Shown one piece after another: positions 12,766-25,087 of a DNA stretch of 64,000 bases. The DNA comes from Sympetrum striolatum (taxonomy: Eukaryota; Arthropoda; Insecta; Odonata; Libellulidae), in contig OX388348.1 of assembly GCA_947579665.1 (NCBI GenBank), forward strand, positions 8,928,001-8,992,000, read 5' to 3'. Under the pieces are notes generated by a model. The model ran no database searches. It was not told where the DNA came from and worked only from the letters and a program-made list of their open reading frames with translations. Each line of letters opens with the position of its first letter. Position 1 is the stretch's first letter. The position numbers were made by a program, and so were the translations under genes.

Positions 12766-13720
12766 CCGCCTTTAGGGGAGGGTGGTGCAAGACGGGGTAC
12801 TTTACAAAAAACCCGTAATGAATAAATGATAAAAGCATATTTAAATCTGAAAAATGTGTCTTTATTTGCACAATAACATAAAGAATATATGCAATTAAAA
12901 AAATATTGTATTTTCAAAATTCAACAAAATATAAATTTTTAAGTTATAAAAACTAATAAACTTCATCTTGCCCCACCAGGTGGGGTAGTCCTTACATAGG
13001 TCACATATATGTACTGCTTCGTCTTCCTTATCTTCTTCCCCTGCACATGAACAGTGCGCCTATTTCTTGCGTTTCCAGCATCTGATCCAGCCTTTATTGG
13101 ATTGGGAATATAAATGTCCCCAATAAAGATATTCTGAGTCAGAAGTCTCTGACGATGAGGTATGATCACATCTTTTTCTTTTCAGAGGAGGCCTTCCTTT
13201 AAGTTTAACATTCTGGCTTGACTTGCCAACTTTTTCCTGTGCAGAGTTTAATGATTTTCTAAATTTAGCTTGACTCTACTTTTCGATATTAATTTTTCTT
13301 AAGAATCATTTATTCTTCATTTTTCTTTGATTTTTCTCTTTTGCAATTATTTTTCAGCTTTAGCATTGATCTCCAGTTGTAATTGTTATTTTATATGGTG
13401 ATTCAGTTAATGTGATGATGTGGTGATGTAGTTTTTCCATGTTTGCGTGGCTTCTTGTTGGATCGTATGCCACTGCAACTGGGTATTGGTAAAACATCTT
13501 CAGGAGTAAAGGATGGCTTTGATGATATTTTGAAGAGTTTAGAGCTTGGGGTCACGCATACTTCTGAAACTCGGTCGGATGTAGGAATATGGACCACAAC
13601 ATGGTTGGAGCCTAGGACGATGACATGTTCTGGACGTCATCTCGTTAAATTTGGAGAGAATCTAAAGTTGGTTAAAATGTGACAGGGGCAAGATACTACC
13701 CCGTCTTGCCCCACTGACGC
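12766..13720 (-). pseudogene. Decayed C-terminal end of a pogo/Tigger-type DDE transposase gene
   Basis: On the minus strand near 13490-13400 a frame reads PSFTPEDVLPIPSCS followed by RSNKKPRKHGKT, typical of the basic linker after the DDE domain in pogo/Tigger transposases. Further on, a different frame near 13066-12955 reads AHCSCAGEEDKEDEAVHICD then LCKDYPTWWGK, like the C-terminal Cys-rich finger of such proteins. The two are in different frames with stops between, so the gene is broken. The DDE catalytic core and N-terminal HTH domain are absent. At 12766-12799 the sequence matches, in inverse orientation, 28697-28738, suggesting a shared element terminus. The finger assignment is from partial similarity. 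Confidence 0.6.
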
Positions 13721-13859
13721 CATCTGGCCTAGGTTAGGTTTTGAGTAAGATTATATCCAACCATCCTTAAAATATATTTGTTAACTCCTTACTTAACTAG
13801 TATGATACAATATATCTATTATATATAGATGCTTCTCCGGATTCATTCATATATTCATA

Positions 13860-14950
13860 CGAGTAAAATGTAGCTTGCATACTGCAAGCAGATCGACAAC
13901 ACTAATTTCATATCGGCATCATATCGGACGGCCCTAAAAAGAAAAAAAAAGATTGAAAATATTCTTAAGATTCGCTTCAATTTAATCGTCTGGCATCGAA
14001 CCCGGGTCTTCCTGGTGAACATACTATGCAGCACAACAGAAAATCACCATCTCTTACTATGTGTGAAAATTCAAGCAGAAATATTGGCTCCAACTGCCTA
14101 AAACGACGTCCTACTTATCAATAAAGTAAATGGCTCTCTGGATTCGAACCAAGGACGACCTAGGAACTCTAAAACCTGTTTTTGAAATTTATCTATGTTC
14201 TCTATCTATATGCCTAATTTCATGTTTTAATATTATTGGGAAGGGTTTAAGTTAATTCATAGAAATCGGATAATTTACTGATTGTAGTGACGCCTGGTGT
14301 CGAACCCAGGAAATACTGGAAGCTGAGAATGCACAAAAAGACTTGCTAGGACTTGATCTAATTTCATACAAAGTTTGAAGTCGATATCATGCCGGGAAGT
14401 ACCTAAAATTTGTTTCCGTTATCCCCATAAGAAATGCATTTTGGAGTGCAAATGGCCCTCTGGGATCGAACCAAGGACCATAAGCGAATACAAAACATTT
14501 GATTATGAAATATATTTATGATTTCTAACCCCATGATAAATTTCAAGTTTCCATGCATTCGGGAAGGGGTCCAAAAAAAATCTTAAAATTTGCCACAATG
14601 CATTTTAAACGGCCGATTTTTGCCTCGACCTAGCATTGAACCCAGGATATTTTCCTTAAAACACATTTATGTTTTCGATAGATCCTGACCATATATATAG
14701 GCTCCTTGGGTTTAAATTCCCTACCTTTAAGGGAAGTATTTTAAAAACATTCCCGAAAATCAAAGCAATGCATTTAAACGGGAAAAATCGGAACTATGGG
14801 GCCCTCTGGAATCGAACCTATGACACTGAGGTTCGAATTCACATTTTTTCTGGCGGTTAAACGTTATGGCGAATACTTCGTAAAAATTTCAAGTAAATCA
14901 CGCTTGTGGTTTAGGCTGTGAATTAGTATCCTATCTATCTATCTATCTAG
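13860..14950 (+). mobile_element. 1.1-kb composite repeat, copy 1 (type I)
   Basis: Complete copy from hairpin end to (TATC)n. Six monomer cores near 13998, 14142, 14309, 14464, 14634 and 14811; the fifth is mutated to CATTGAACCC. Tail-to-tail with copy 2. Confidence 0.88.
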
Positions 14951-14990
14951 GTATATACATGAATGAATCCGGAGAAGCGTCTATATATAA

Positions 14991-16103
14991 TAGATAGATA
15001 GATAGATAGGATACTAATTCACAGGCTAAACCACAAGCGTCATTGACTTGAAAATTTTAGGACGTATTGGCCATAACGTGAAACCACCAGAAAAATTGCG
15101 ATTTTGAACCTCAATGTCATGGGTTCGATTCCAGTGGGCCCCAAAGTCCCGATTTTTACTATTTAAATGCATTGCTTTGATATTCCGGAATTTTTAAAAA
15201 ATATTTTCAATATAGGTAGAGAATTGTAACTCTAGGAGCCTATATATATGGTCAGAATCTATCGATAACATTAATGCATTTTACAGAAAATGTCCTATGT
15301 TCGATGCTAGGACGATGCAAAAATCCGCCGTTTAAAATACATTGACGTAGTTTTTCAATATTTATTTTGATGCACTTATCGAAATGATAGGAAGTTCTAG
15401 CTTGTATGGCAAGTGTATATTATGCTTAGGTTTCTGAAAAAAATTTAGATCAGACCGTACTATCCTGGGTTCGATGCCGGGGCACATTAAAATTTCTCTC
15501 AAAAGGAATATATGGGAAAAGTAGGACTCTCTTTGAGGCAGTTGCAGCCAAAATTTCTGCCGGAATTTTCACACATTGTTAGAGGTGGTGATCTTCTGTT
15601 CATCTGCATGGGGAGTATCACCAGAAAGTCCTGGGTTCGATGCCTGGCGGGAAATATATCTGCCAAAAAAAACACATTGGGATAGTTTTTCATTATTTTT
15701 TTCATGCACTTATTGTAATAATAGGGAGTTCTTGCTTAAATAGAAGATGTATATTGAGACCTGGTTTAAGAAAAAAAAATAGATAAGACCATGCTGTTCC
15801 TGGGTTTATGCCAAAGCACATTACAATTTCTCACATAAGGAATATATGGGAAAAGTAGGACATCGTTTGAGGCAGTTGCAGCCAATATTTCTGCCGGAAT
15901 TTTCACACGTAGTAAGAGATAGTGATCTTCTGTTGTGCTGCATAGTAAGTTATACAGGAAGACCCGGGTTCCAACAAGACGATTAAGTTCTGCGAATTTT
16001 AAGATTATTTTCAATACTTTTTTCTTATTTTGAGGACCGTCATAATGCCGATACGAAATTAGTGTTGTCGATCTGCTTGCAGTATGCAAGCTACATTCTA
16101 CTC

Positions 16104-16104
<1 letters not shown>
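14991..16104 (-). mobile_element. 1.1-kb composite repeat, copy 2 (type II)
   Basis: Complete inverted copy with type II central monomers. The core nearest the hairpin end has decayed to GGGTTCCAAC and the second to GGGTTTATGCC. Its hairpin end faces that of copy 3 across a TA run. Confidence 0.88.

Positions 16105-16156
<52 letters not shown>
16105..16156. repeat. (TA)n microsatellite between two inverted hairpin ends
   Basis: An almost pure TA run of about 50 bp lying exactly between the facing hairpin termini of copies 2 and 3, making the centre of a larger palindrome. Confidence 0.95.
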
Positions 16157-16157
<1 letters not shown>

Positions 16158-17236
16158 GAGTTCAATGTAGCTTGCATACTGCAAGCAGATAGGCAATATT
16201 ATTTTTATTTCGGCATCATATCGGGACGGTCCTCAAAAGAAAAAAAATGGATTGAAAATATTCTGAAAATTCGCTTCAATTTTAGCGTCTGGCATCGAAC
16301 CTGGGTCTTCCTGGTGAACTTACTAAGTGGCACAATAGAAGATCACTATATCTAACTATGTGTGAAAATTCAAGCAGAAATATTTGCTACAACTGCCTAA
16401 AACTTATCAATAAAGTAAATGGCTCTCTGGATTCGAACGAAGGACGATCGTGGGAATCTAGAACAGGTTCCTGAAATGTATCTATAATCTCTATCTGTAT
16501 ACTGAATTTCAAGTTTCTATATAATTGGGAAATGGTTCAAAAAAATTCTTAAAAATCGGATCATTTACTGATTGTAGAGACGCCTGGTGGCGAAACCAGG
16601 AAACATTGGTAGCTGTGAATTCACAGTTTGATTAGTAATGACTTTCTCTTATCTTATGCAAAGTTTCAAGTAGATATAAGATCGGGAAGCACCTAAAATG
16701 TGTTTCCGTAATCTCCATAAGAAATGCATTGAGGAATGTAAATGGCCCTCTGGGATCGAACAAAGAACCATAAGGGAATATGTAAAATTTGATTATGAAA
16801 TACAATTATGATATCTAACGCCATGCCGAATTTCAAGTTTCTATGCCATCGGAAAAGGGTTCAAAAATAATCTTAAAAATCGCCGCAATGCATTTTAAAC
16901 GGCCGATTTTTGCCCCGACCTAGCATCGAACTAAGGATAATATTCGTAGATGTCTTTATTATTTCCTTTTGATATGCACGGCATCTAGCGATCCCTCGAG
17001 TTTCAACTCTCTCCTTTTCCGGGAAGTGCCTCAAAAAAATTTTCGAAAATCTTCACCATGTATCCTTATGGAGAAAATCGCGACTTTGGGGCCTTCTGGA
17101 ATCGAACCCATGACACTGAGGTTCAATGTCGACTTTTTCCTGGAGGTTACACGTCATGGCCATAACGTCGTAAAAATTTCAAGTCGGTGGCACTTGTGGA
17201 ACATGGTTAGAATTTTGATCCCCTATATATATATAG
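16157..17236 (+). mobile_element. 1.1-kb composite repeat, copy 3 (type I, variant right end)
   Basis: Complete copy. The right end is the second variant, reading GGAACATGGTTAGAATTTTG then ATCCCC, instead of TTTAGGCTGTGAATTAGTAT. Its third core is GGTGGCGAAACCAGG, a change shared with copy 14, so the two are close relatives 24 kb apart. Confidence 0.88.
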
Positions 17237-17266
17237 GTATATCCGGAGAAACGTCTATCTATTATA

Positions 17267-18346
17267 CGAGTAAAATGTAGCTTGCATACTGCAAGCAGAT
17301 CGACAACACTATTTTCATGTCGGCATCATATCGGGACGGCCATCAAAAGAAAAAATGGATTGAAATTTTTCTTAAATTCGCTGAAATTCCATCGTCTGGA
17401 ATCGAACCCGGGTCTTTACTGTGAACTTACTATGCAGCACAATAGAAGATCACCATCTCTAACTATGTGTGAAAATTCAAGCAGAAATATGGGCTACAAT
17501 TGCCTCAAAAGACGTTCTAATTTTCACGAATCTAAATGGCTCTCTGGATTCGAACCAAGGACGATCTGGGAAATCTAAAAATTGTTTCTGAAAGTTATTT
17601 ATGATCTTTATCTGTATGCCGAATTTGAAGTTTCTATCTTATTGGCAAAGGTTTCAAAATAATTCCTAAATTCAGATCATTTACTGATTGTAGAGACGCC
17701 TGGTGTCGAACCCAGGACACATTGATAGCTGTGATGGCACTGTTTGATTTGTATGTACTTGATCTTTCTATAGGCCAAGATTGAAGTCGATATCGTTCCG
17801 GGAAGTACCTAAAATTTGTTTCCGTTATCTCCGTAAGAAAAGCATTGAGGAATTTAAATGTCCCTCTGGGATCGAACCAAGGACCATCAGCGAATATGTA
17901 AAATTCGATTATGATATATTTTCATGATATCTAACCTCATACCGAATTTCAAGTTTCTATGCCATCGGATAAGGGTCCAAAAAAAATCTTAAAAATCGCC
18001 ACAATGCATTTTAAAAGGCCGATTTTTGCCCCGACCTAGCATCGAACCAAGGATAATATTCGTAGATGTCTTTATGGTTTACTTTAGATATGCACGGCAT
18101 CTAGCGATCCCTTGAATTTCAACTCTCTCCTTTTCCGGGAAGTGCCTCAAAAAAATTTCGAAAATCCCCGCCATGCAATCTTATGGGGAAAATCGGGACT
18201 TTGGGGCCTTCTGGAATCGAACCCATGACACCTAGGTTCAATGTCGGCTTTTTCCTGGAGGTTACTTGTTATGGCTAATATGTCGTAAAAATTTCAAGGC
18301 ATTGGCACTTGTGGAACATGGTTAGAATTTTGATCCCCTATATATA
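17267..18346 (+). mobile_element. 1.1-kb composite repeat, copy 4 (type I, variant right end)
   Basis: Complete copy with the ATCCCC-type right end. The hairpin is at 17280-17296. Followed by a TA run. Confidence 0.88.
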
Positions 18347-18410
18347 ACTTATATATATATATATATATATATATATAGGTATATCCGGAGAAGCGTCTAT
18401 ATCTATTATA

Positions 18411-19520
18411 CGAGTAAAATGTTGCTTGCATACTGCAAGCATATAACATGTATTTATAATCTTTATTCACATTCCAAGTTTTGAGTATCCGTGTTATCAA
18501 GAAGGGCTTAAAAAAAAATCTTAAAAATCGTTGCAATTTCTAATTTTTGTAGACGCCTGGTGTCGAACCCAGGACCTAATGGAAGATGCTAATAGGCATA
18601 ACAACTTGTTTGAACCTTATCTTAATTAATGCCAAGTTTGAAGTCCATATCATTCTCGGAAGGTCCTGAAATAAAACTCCATAATCCCCATCTGAAATGC
18701 ATAGGGTAATGTAAATGGCTTTCTGGGATCGAACCAAGGATTATCAATGAAATCTAAAACACGTTTTTGAAATGTATCCATGATCTTTACCTGTATGTCG
18801 AATTTCAAGTTTCTATATTATTGGGAAAGGGTTCAAAATAGTTCCTAAAAATTGAATCAATTACTGATTGTAGAGACGCCTGGTGTCGAACCCAGGACCT
18901 ACTGGCAGCTGTGAAAACACATTATGACTTGATTTGACCTGATCTTATTAAATGCAAAGTTTGAAGTCAACATCTTGCCAGGAAGTACCTAAAATTTGCT
19001 TCCGTTATCTCCATAAGAAATGCATTGTAGGATGTAAATGGCCCTCTGGGATCGAACCAAGGACCATCAGCGAGTTCTAAAATTTTATAATAAAATATAT
19101 TTATGATATATATCCACGTGCCAAGTTTCAAGTTTCCAAGTCATCTGTAAGTAATTAAAAAAAATCTTAAAAATCGCAATGTAAATTAAACGGGAGAATA
19201 TTTGCCCTGGCCTAGCATCGAACCAAGGATAATATTTGTAGATGTCTTTAAGGTTTCCTTGAGATATACATGGCATCTAACGATCTCTGGAATTTCAACT
19301 CTCAACTCTTCCGGGAAGTGCCTCAAAAAAATTTTCGAAAATCCCCGCCATGTAATCTTATGGGGAAAATCGCGACTTTGGGGCCTTCTGGAATCGAACC
19401 CATGACACCTAGGTTCAAAGTCAGCTTTTTCCTGGAGGTTACACGTCATGGCCATAACGTCGTAAAAATTTCAAGTCGGTGGCACTTGTGGAACATGGTT
19501 AGAATTTTGATCCCCTATGA
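18411..19520 (+). mobile_element. 1.1-kb composite repeat, copy 5 (rearranged)
   Basis: The hairpin end is present, but sequence after the hairpin jumps directly into the middle of a later monomer (from 18441). The first monomer core is missing, and a CCTGGTGTCGAACCCAGG core occurs twice (near 18550 and 18881), so an internal dimer was duplicated as the first was lost. Six cores remain, consistent with unequal exchange. Confidence 0.85.
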
Positions 19521-19608
19521 ATGTATATATATATAGGTATATCCGGAGAAGCGTCTATATATAATCTATTATATATAGATGCTTCTCCGGATTCATTCAT
19601 ATATATAC

Positions 19609-20731
19609 CTATATAGATAGATAGATAGATAGGATACAAATTCACAGCCTAAACTACAAGCGTCATTGATCTGAAATTTTTATGACATATTGGCCATAAC
19701 GTGAAACCCCCAGGAAAAAAGAGACTTTGATCCACAGTGTCATAGGTTCGATTCCAGAGGGCCCCAAAGTCCCGATTTTTCCCGTTTGAATGCATTGCCG
19801 TGATTTTCGGGAATTAAAAAAAAATACTTTCCGGATAGGTAGAGAAGTAAAACTCAAGGTGCCTATATTTATGGTCTTGGACTTTCGAAAACATCAATGA
19901 CTTTTACAAAAGTTATCCTGGGTTCGATGCTAGGACGATGCAAAGATCTGCCCTTTAAAATACATGGGAGCCGTTTTTCATTATTTTTTTAGATGCACTT
20001 ATCGAAATGATAGGATGTTCGTGCTTGGCTGGAAGATGTATGGTACGAATAAGTTTTAGAAAAAAATTTTCATAAGACCGTACTGTTCCTGGGTTCGAAG
20101 CCAGAGCACAATAACGTTTCTCTCATAAGGAATATAAAGGAAAAGTAGGACGTCATTTGAGGCAGTTGTAACCAATATTTCTGCTTGAATTTGCATACGC
20201 GGTTAGAGATGGTGTTTTTCTTTTGTGCTGCATAGAAAGTATTGCCTGAAAGACCTGGGTTCGATGCCGGGCGGTAAAAATATCACCCATATATAATACT
20301 ATGGGGTATCTTTTGATAATTTTTTTATGCATTTATCGATATGTAAGGGAGCTCTTGCTTAGATGGAAGATGTATATTAACACTTTGTTTAAGAAAAAAA
20401 ATAGATAAGACCATGCTGTTCCTGGGTTCGATACCAGAGCACATTATAATTTCTCAAATAAGGAGTGTATGTGAATAGTAGGACGTCGTTTGAGGTAGTT
20501 GCACCTAATAGTTTTGCTTGAATTTTCACACATAGTTTGATATGGTAATTTTCTATTTTGCTGCATAGTAAGTACACCAGAAAGACCGGGGTTCGCTGCC
20601 AGGTGATTAAATTGCAGCGAATTCTACGAATATTTTGATTTTTTTTTTCTTTTGATGTCCGTCCCGATATGATGCCGATATGAAATTAGTGTTGTCGATC
20701 TGCTTGCAGTATGCAAGCTACATTTTACTCG
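19609..20731 (-). mobile_element. 1.1-kb composite repeat, copy 6 (type II)
   Basis: Complete inverted copy, nearly identical to copies 12, 13 and 25, and to copy 8 in the opposite orientation. Confidence 0.9.
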
Positions 20732-20782
20732 TAGATATATATAGATGCTTCTCCGGATTCATTCATATATATAGCTATATAG

Positions 20783-21856
20783 CTATATAGATAGGATACA
20801 AATTCACAGGCTAAACCACAAGCGTCATTGACTTGAAATTTTTATGACATATTGGCCATAACGTATAACCCCCAGGAAAAAAGCGACTTTGATCCTCAGT
20901 GTCATGGGTTCGATTCCAGAGGGCCCCAAAGTCCCGATTTTTCCCGTTTAAATGCATTGCTTAGATTTTCGGGAATTTAAAAAAAATACTTCCCGGATAG
21001 GTAGAGAATCGAAACTCTAGGAGCCTTTATATATGGCCATGATCTATCGAAAACATAAATGAGTTTTACGGAGAATAACCTGGGTTTGATGCTAGGTCAA
21101 GGCAAAAATCGGCCGTTTAAAATGCATTGTGGCGATTTTTAAGATTTTTTTTCGACCCTTTCCCGATGGCATGGAAACTTGAAATTCGGCAAGGAGTTGT
21201 AGATCATTAATATATTTCCTAATCAAATTTTACATATTCGCTGATGGTCCTTGGTTCGATCCCAGAGAGACATTCCTCAATGCATTTCTTATGGAGATAA
21301 CAGAATTAGGTTTTAGGTACTTCCCGGCATGATATCGACTTCAAACTTTGTATGAAATAAGATTAAGTCCTAATAAATCATACTGAGCATTCACAATTAC
21401 CAATATTTCCTGGGTTCGACACCAGGCGTCTCTACAATCAGTAAATTATCCGATTTTTAAGAATTAATTTTAACCCCTTCTCAATAATATTAAAACATGA
21501 AATTAGTCAAATAAATAGAGAACATAGATACATTTCAAAATCATGTATTAGATTTCCTAAATAGTCCTTGGTTCGAATCCAGAGAGCCATCTACATTCGT
21601 GAATAGTAGGACGTCGTTTCATGCAGTTGCAGTCAATATTTCTGCTTGAATTTTCACACATAGTTAGAGATGGTGTTCTTCTGTTGTGCTGCATAGTAGG
21701 TTTACCAGTGAGACCCGGGTTCGATGCCAGACGATGAAATTTCAGCGAATTTTAAGAAAAATTTCAATCCTTTTTTTTTAGGACAGTCCCGATATGATGC
21801 CGATATGAAATAAGTATTGCCGATCTGCTTGCAGTATGCAAGCTACATTTTACTCG
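20783..21856 (-). mobile_element. 1.1-kb composite repeat, copy 7 (type I)
   Basis: Complete inverted copy with type I central monomers and the GTTTAGGCTGTG-type right end. Confidence 0.88.
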
Positions 21857-21897
21857 TATCTATTATATATAGATGCTTCTCCGGATTCATTCATATA

Positions 21898-23010
21898 CGA
21901 GTAAAATGTAGCTTGCATACTGCAAGCAGATCGACAACACTAATTTCATATCGGCATCATATCGGGACGGACATCAAAAGAAAAAAAAAATTCAAAATAT
22001 TCGTAGAATTCGCTGCAATTTAATCACCTGGCAGCGAACCCCGGTCTTCCTGGTGTACTTACTATGCAGCAAAATAGAAAATTACCATATCAAACTATGT
22101 GTGAAAATTCAAGCAAAACTATTAGGTGCAACTACCTCAAACGACGTCCTACTATTCACATACACTCCTTATTTGAGAAATTATAATGTGCTCTGGCATC
22201 GAACCCAGGAACAGCATGGTCTTATCTATTTTTTTTCTTAAACAAAGTGTTAATATACATCTTCCATCTAAGCAAGAGCTCCCTTACATATCGATAAATG
22301 CATAAAAAAATTATGAAAAGATACCCCCTAGTATTATATATGGGTGATATTTTTACCGCCCGGCATCGAACCCGGGTCTTTCAGGCAATACTTTCTATGC
22401 AGCACAAAAGAAAAACACCATCTCTAACCGCGTATGCAAATTCAAGCAGAAATATTGGTTACAACTGCCTCAAATGACGTCCTACTTTTCCTTTATATTC
22501 CTTATGAGAGAAACGTTATTGTGCTCTGGCTTCGAACCCAGGACCAGTACGGTCTTATGAAAATTTTTTTCTAAAACTTATTCGTACCATACATCTTCCA
22601 GCCAAGCACGAACATCCTATCATTTCGATAAGTGCATCTAAAAAAATAATGAAAAACGGCTCCCATGTATTTTAAAGGGCAGATATTTGCATCGTCCTAG
22701 CATCGAACCCAGGATAACTTTTGTAAAAGTCATTGATGTTTTCGAAAGTCCAAGACCATAAATATAGGCACCTTGAGTTTTACTTCTCTACCTATCCGGA
22801 AAGTATTTTTTTTTAATTCCCGAAAATCACGGCAATGCATTCAAACGGGAAAAATCGGGACTTTGGGGCCCTCTGGAATCGAACCTATGACACTGAGGAT
22901 CAAAGTCTCTTTTTTCCTGGGGGTTTCACGTTATGGCCAATATGTCATAAAAATTTCAGATCAATGACGCTTGTAGTTTAGGCTGTGAATTTGTATCCTA
23001 TCTATCTATA
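21898..23010 (+). mobile_element. 1.1-kb composite repeat, copy 8 (type II)
   Basis: Complete copy, near-identical to copies 6, 12, 13 and 25 but in plus orientation; its hairpin end faces that of copy 7 across one spacer unit. Confidence 0.9.
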
Positions 23011-23055
23011 TAGGTATATATATGAATGAATCCGGAGAAGCATCTATCTATTATA

Positions 23056-23956
23056 CGAGTGAAATGTTGCTTGCATACTGCAAGCAGATCGACAACACTA
23101 ATTTCATATCGGCATTATATCGGGACGGTCCTCAAAAGAAAAAAAAAAGGATTTAATTTTTTCTTAAAATTCGCTGAAATTTCATCGTCTGGCATCGAAC
23201 CCGGGTCTTACTGGTAAACCTACTATGAAACACAATAGAAGATCACCATCTCTAACTATGTGTGAAAATTCGAACAGAAATATTGGCTACAACTGCCTCA
23301 AAAGACGTTCTAATTTTCACGATTGTAAATGGCTCTCGGGACTCGAACCAAGGACGATCTTGGAAATCTAAAATATTTTTCTGAAAGTTATTAATGATCT
23401 CTATCTATATGCAGAATTTCAAGTTTCTATATTATTGGAAAAGGTTTCAAAATCATATTATGTAAAGTAAATATGTAAGTAAGTATCAGCGAACATGTAA
23501 AATTTTATTATGAAGTATATTCATGATATCTATCGACGTGCCGAGTTTCAAGTATCCATGTTATCGGGAAAGGATCCAAAAAAAATCTTCAATATCGCCG
23601 CAATGCATTTTAAACGGCCGATTTTTGCCCCGACCTAGCATCGAACCATGGACCATGTTCGGCGATGTCTTTTTGATTTTCGTTGGATATGCACGGCTTC
23701 TAGCGATACCTCGAATTTCAACTCTCTCCTTTTCCGGGAAGTGCCTCAAAAAAATTTACGAAAAACCCCGCCATGTATTCTTATGGGGAAAATCGCGACT
23801 TTGGGGCCCTCTGGAATCGAAGCCATGACACTGAGGTTCAAAATCGCAATTTTTCTGGTGGTTATACGTTATGGCCAATACGTCGTAAAAATTTCAAGTC
23901 AATGACGCATGTGGTTTAGGCTGTGAATTAGTATCCTATCTATCTATCTATCTATA
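23056..23956 (+). mobile_element. 1.1-kb composite repeat, copy 9 (internal deletion)
   Basis: About 900 bp. After the second monomer the sequence breaks at about 23450 and resumes near 23490 within a fourth-type monomer, removing the third monomer and the core of the fourth. Four cores remain. Confidence 0.85.
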
Positions 23957-24081
23957 TGAATATATGAATGAATCCGGAGAAGCATCTATATATAATAGAT
24001 ATAGATGCTTCTCCGGATTCATTCATATCTATTATATATAGATGCTTCTCCGGATTCATTCATGTATCCATATATATATAT

Positions 24082-25039
24082 AGCGAGGATACAAATTCAC
24101 AGGCTAAACCACAATCGTCATTGACCTGAAATTTTTACGACATATTGGCCATAACGTGTAACCTCCAGAAAAATTGCGATTTTGAACCTCAGTGTCATTG
24201 GTTCGATTCCAGAGGGCCCCAAAGTCCCGATTTTTCCCGTTTAAATGCATTGCCGTGATTTTCGGGAATTTTTAAAAATACTTCCCGGATAGGTAGAGAA
24301 TCAAAACTCATGGAGCCTATATATATGGTCATGATCTATCGAAAACATAAATGAGTTTTACGGAAAATATCCTGGGTTCGATGCTAGGTCGAGGCAAAAA
24401 TCGGCCGTTTAAAACGCATTATGGCGATTTTTAAGATTTTTTTTGGACCCTTTCCCGATGGAAAGGAAACTTGAAATTCGGCATGAGGTTGGAGATCATA
24501 CATATATTTCATAATCAAATTTTACATATTCGCTGATGGTCCATGGTTCGATCCCAGAGGGCCATTTACATTCCTCCATGCATTTCTTATGGAGATAACA
24601 GTAAAAAGTTTTAGGCACTTCCCGGCATGATATCGACTTCAAAATTTGTATGAAATAGGATGAAGTCCTAATAAGTCATACTCTGCATTCACAGCTACCA
24701 ATATTTCCTGGGTTCGACACCAGGCGTCTCTACAATCAGTAAATTATCCGATTTTTAAGAATTAATTTAAGCCCCTTCACAATAATATTAAAACATGAAA
24801 TTAGGCATATAGATAGAGAACATAGATACATTTCAAAAACGTGTTTTAAATTTCCTAGATCGTCCTTGGTTCGAATCTAGAGAGCCATTTACATTATTGA
24901 AAAGTAGGACGTCGTTTGAGGCAGTTGGAGCCAATATATGCAATCCTTTTTTTTCTCTTTTGACGGCCTTCCCGATATGATGCCGACATGAAATTAGTGT
25001 TTTCGATCTGCTTGCAGTATGCAAGCTACATTTTACTCG
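24082..25039 (-). mobile_element. 1.1-kb composite repeat, copy 10 (type I, first core deleted)
   Basis: Inverted copy lacking the core of the monomer next to the hairpin: sequence jumps at about 24938 from that monomer's interior to the T-run near the hairpin end. Confidence 0.85.
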
Positions 25040-25087
25040 TATCTATTATATATAGATGCTTCTCCGGATTCATTCATATATATAGCT

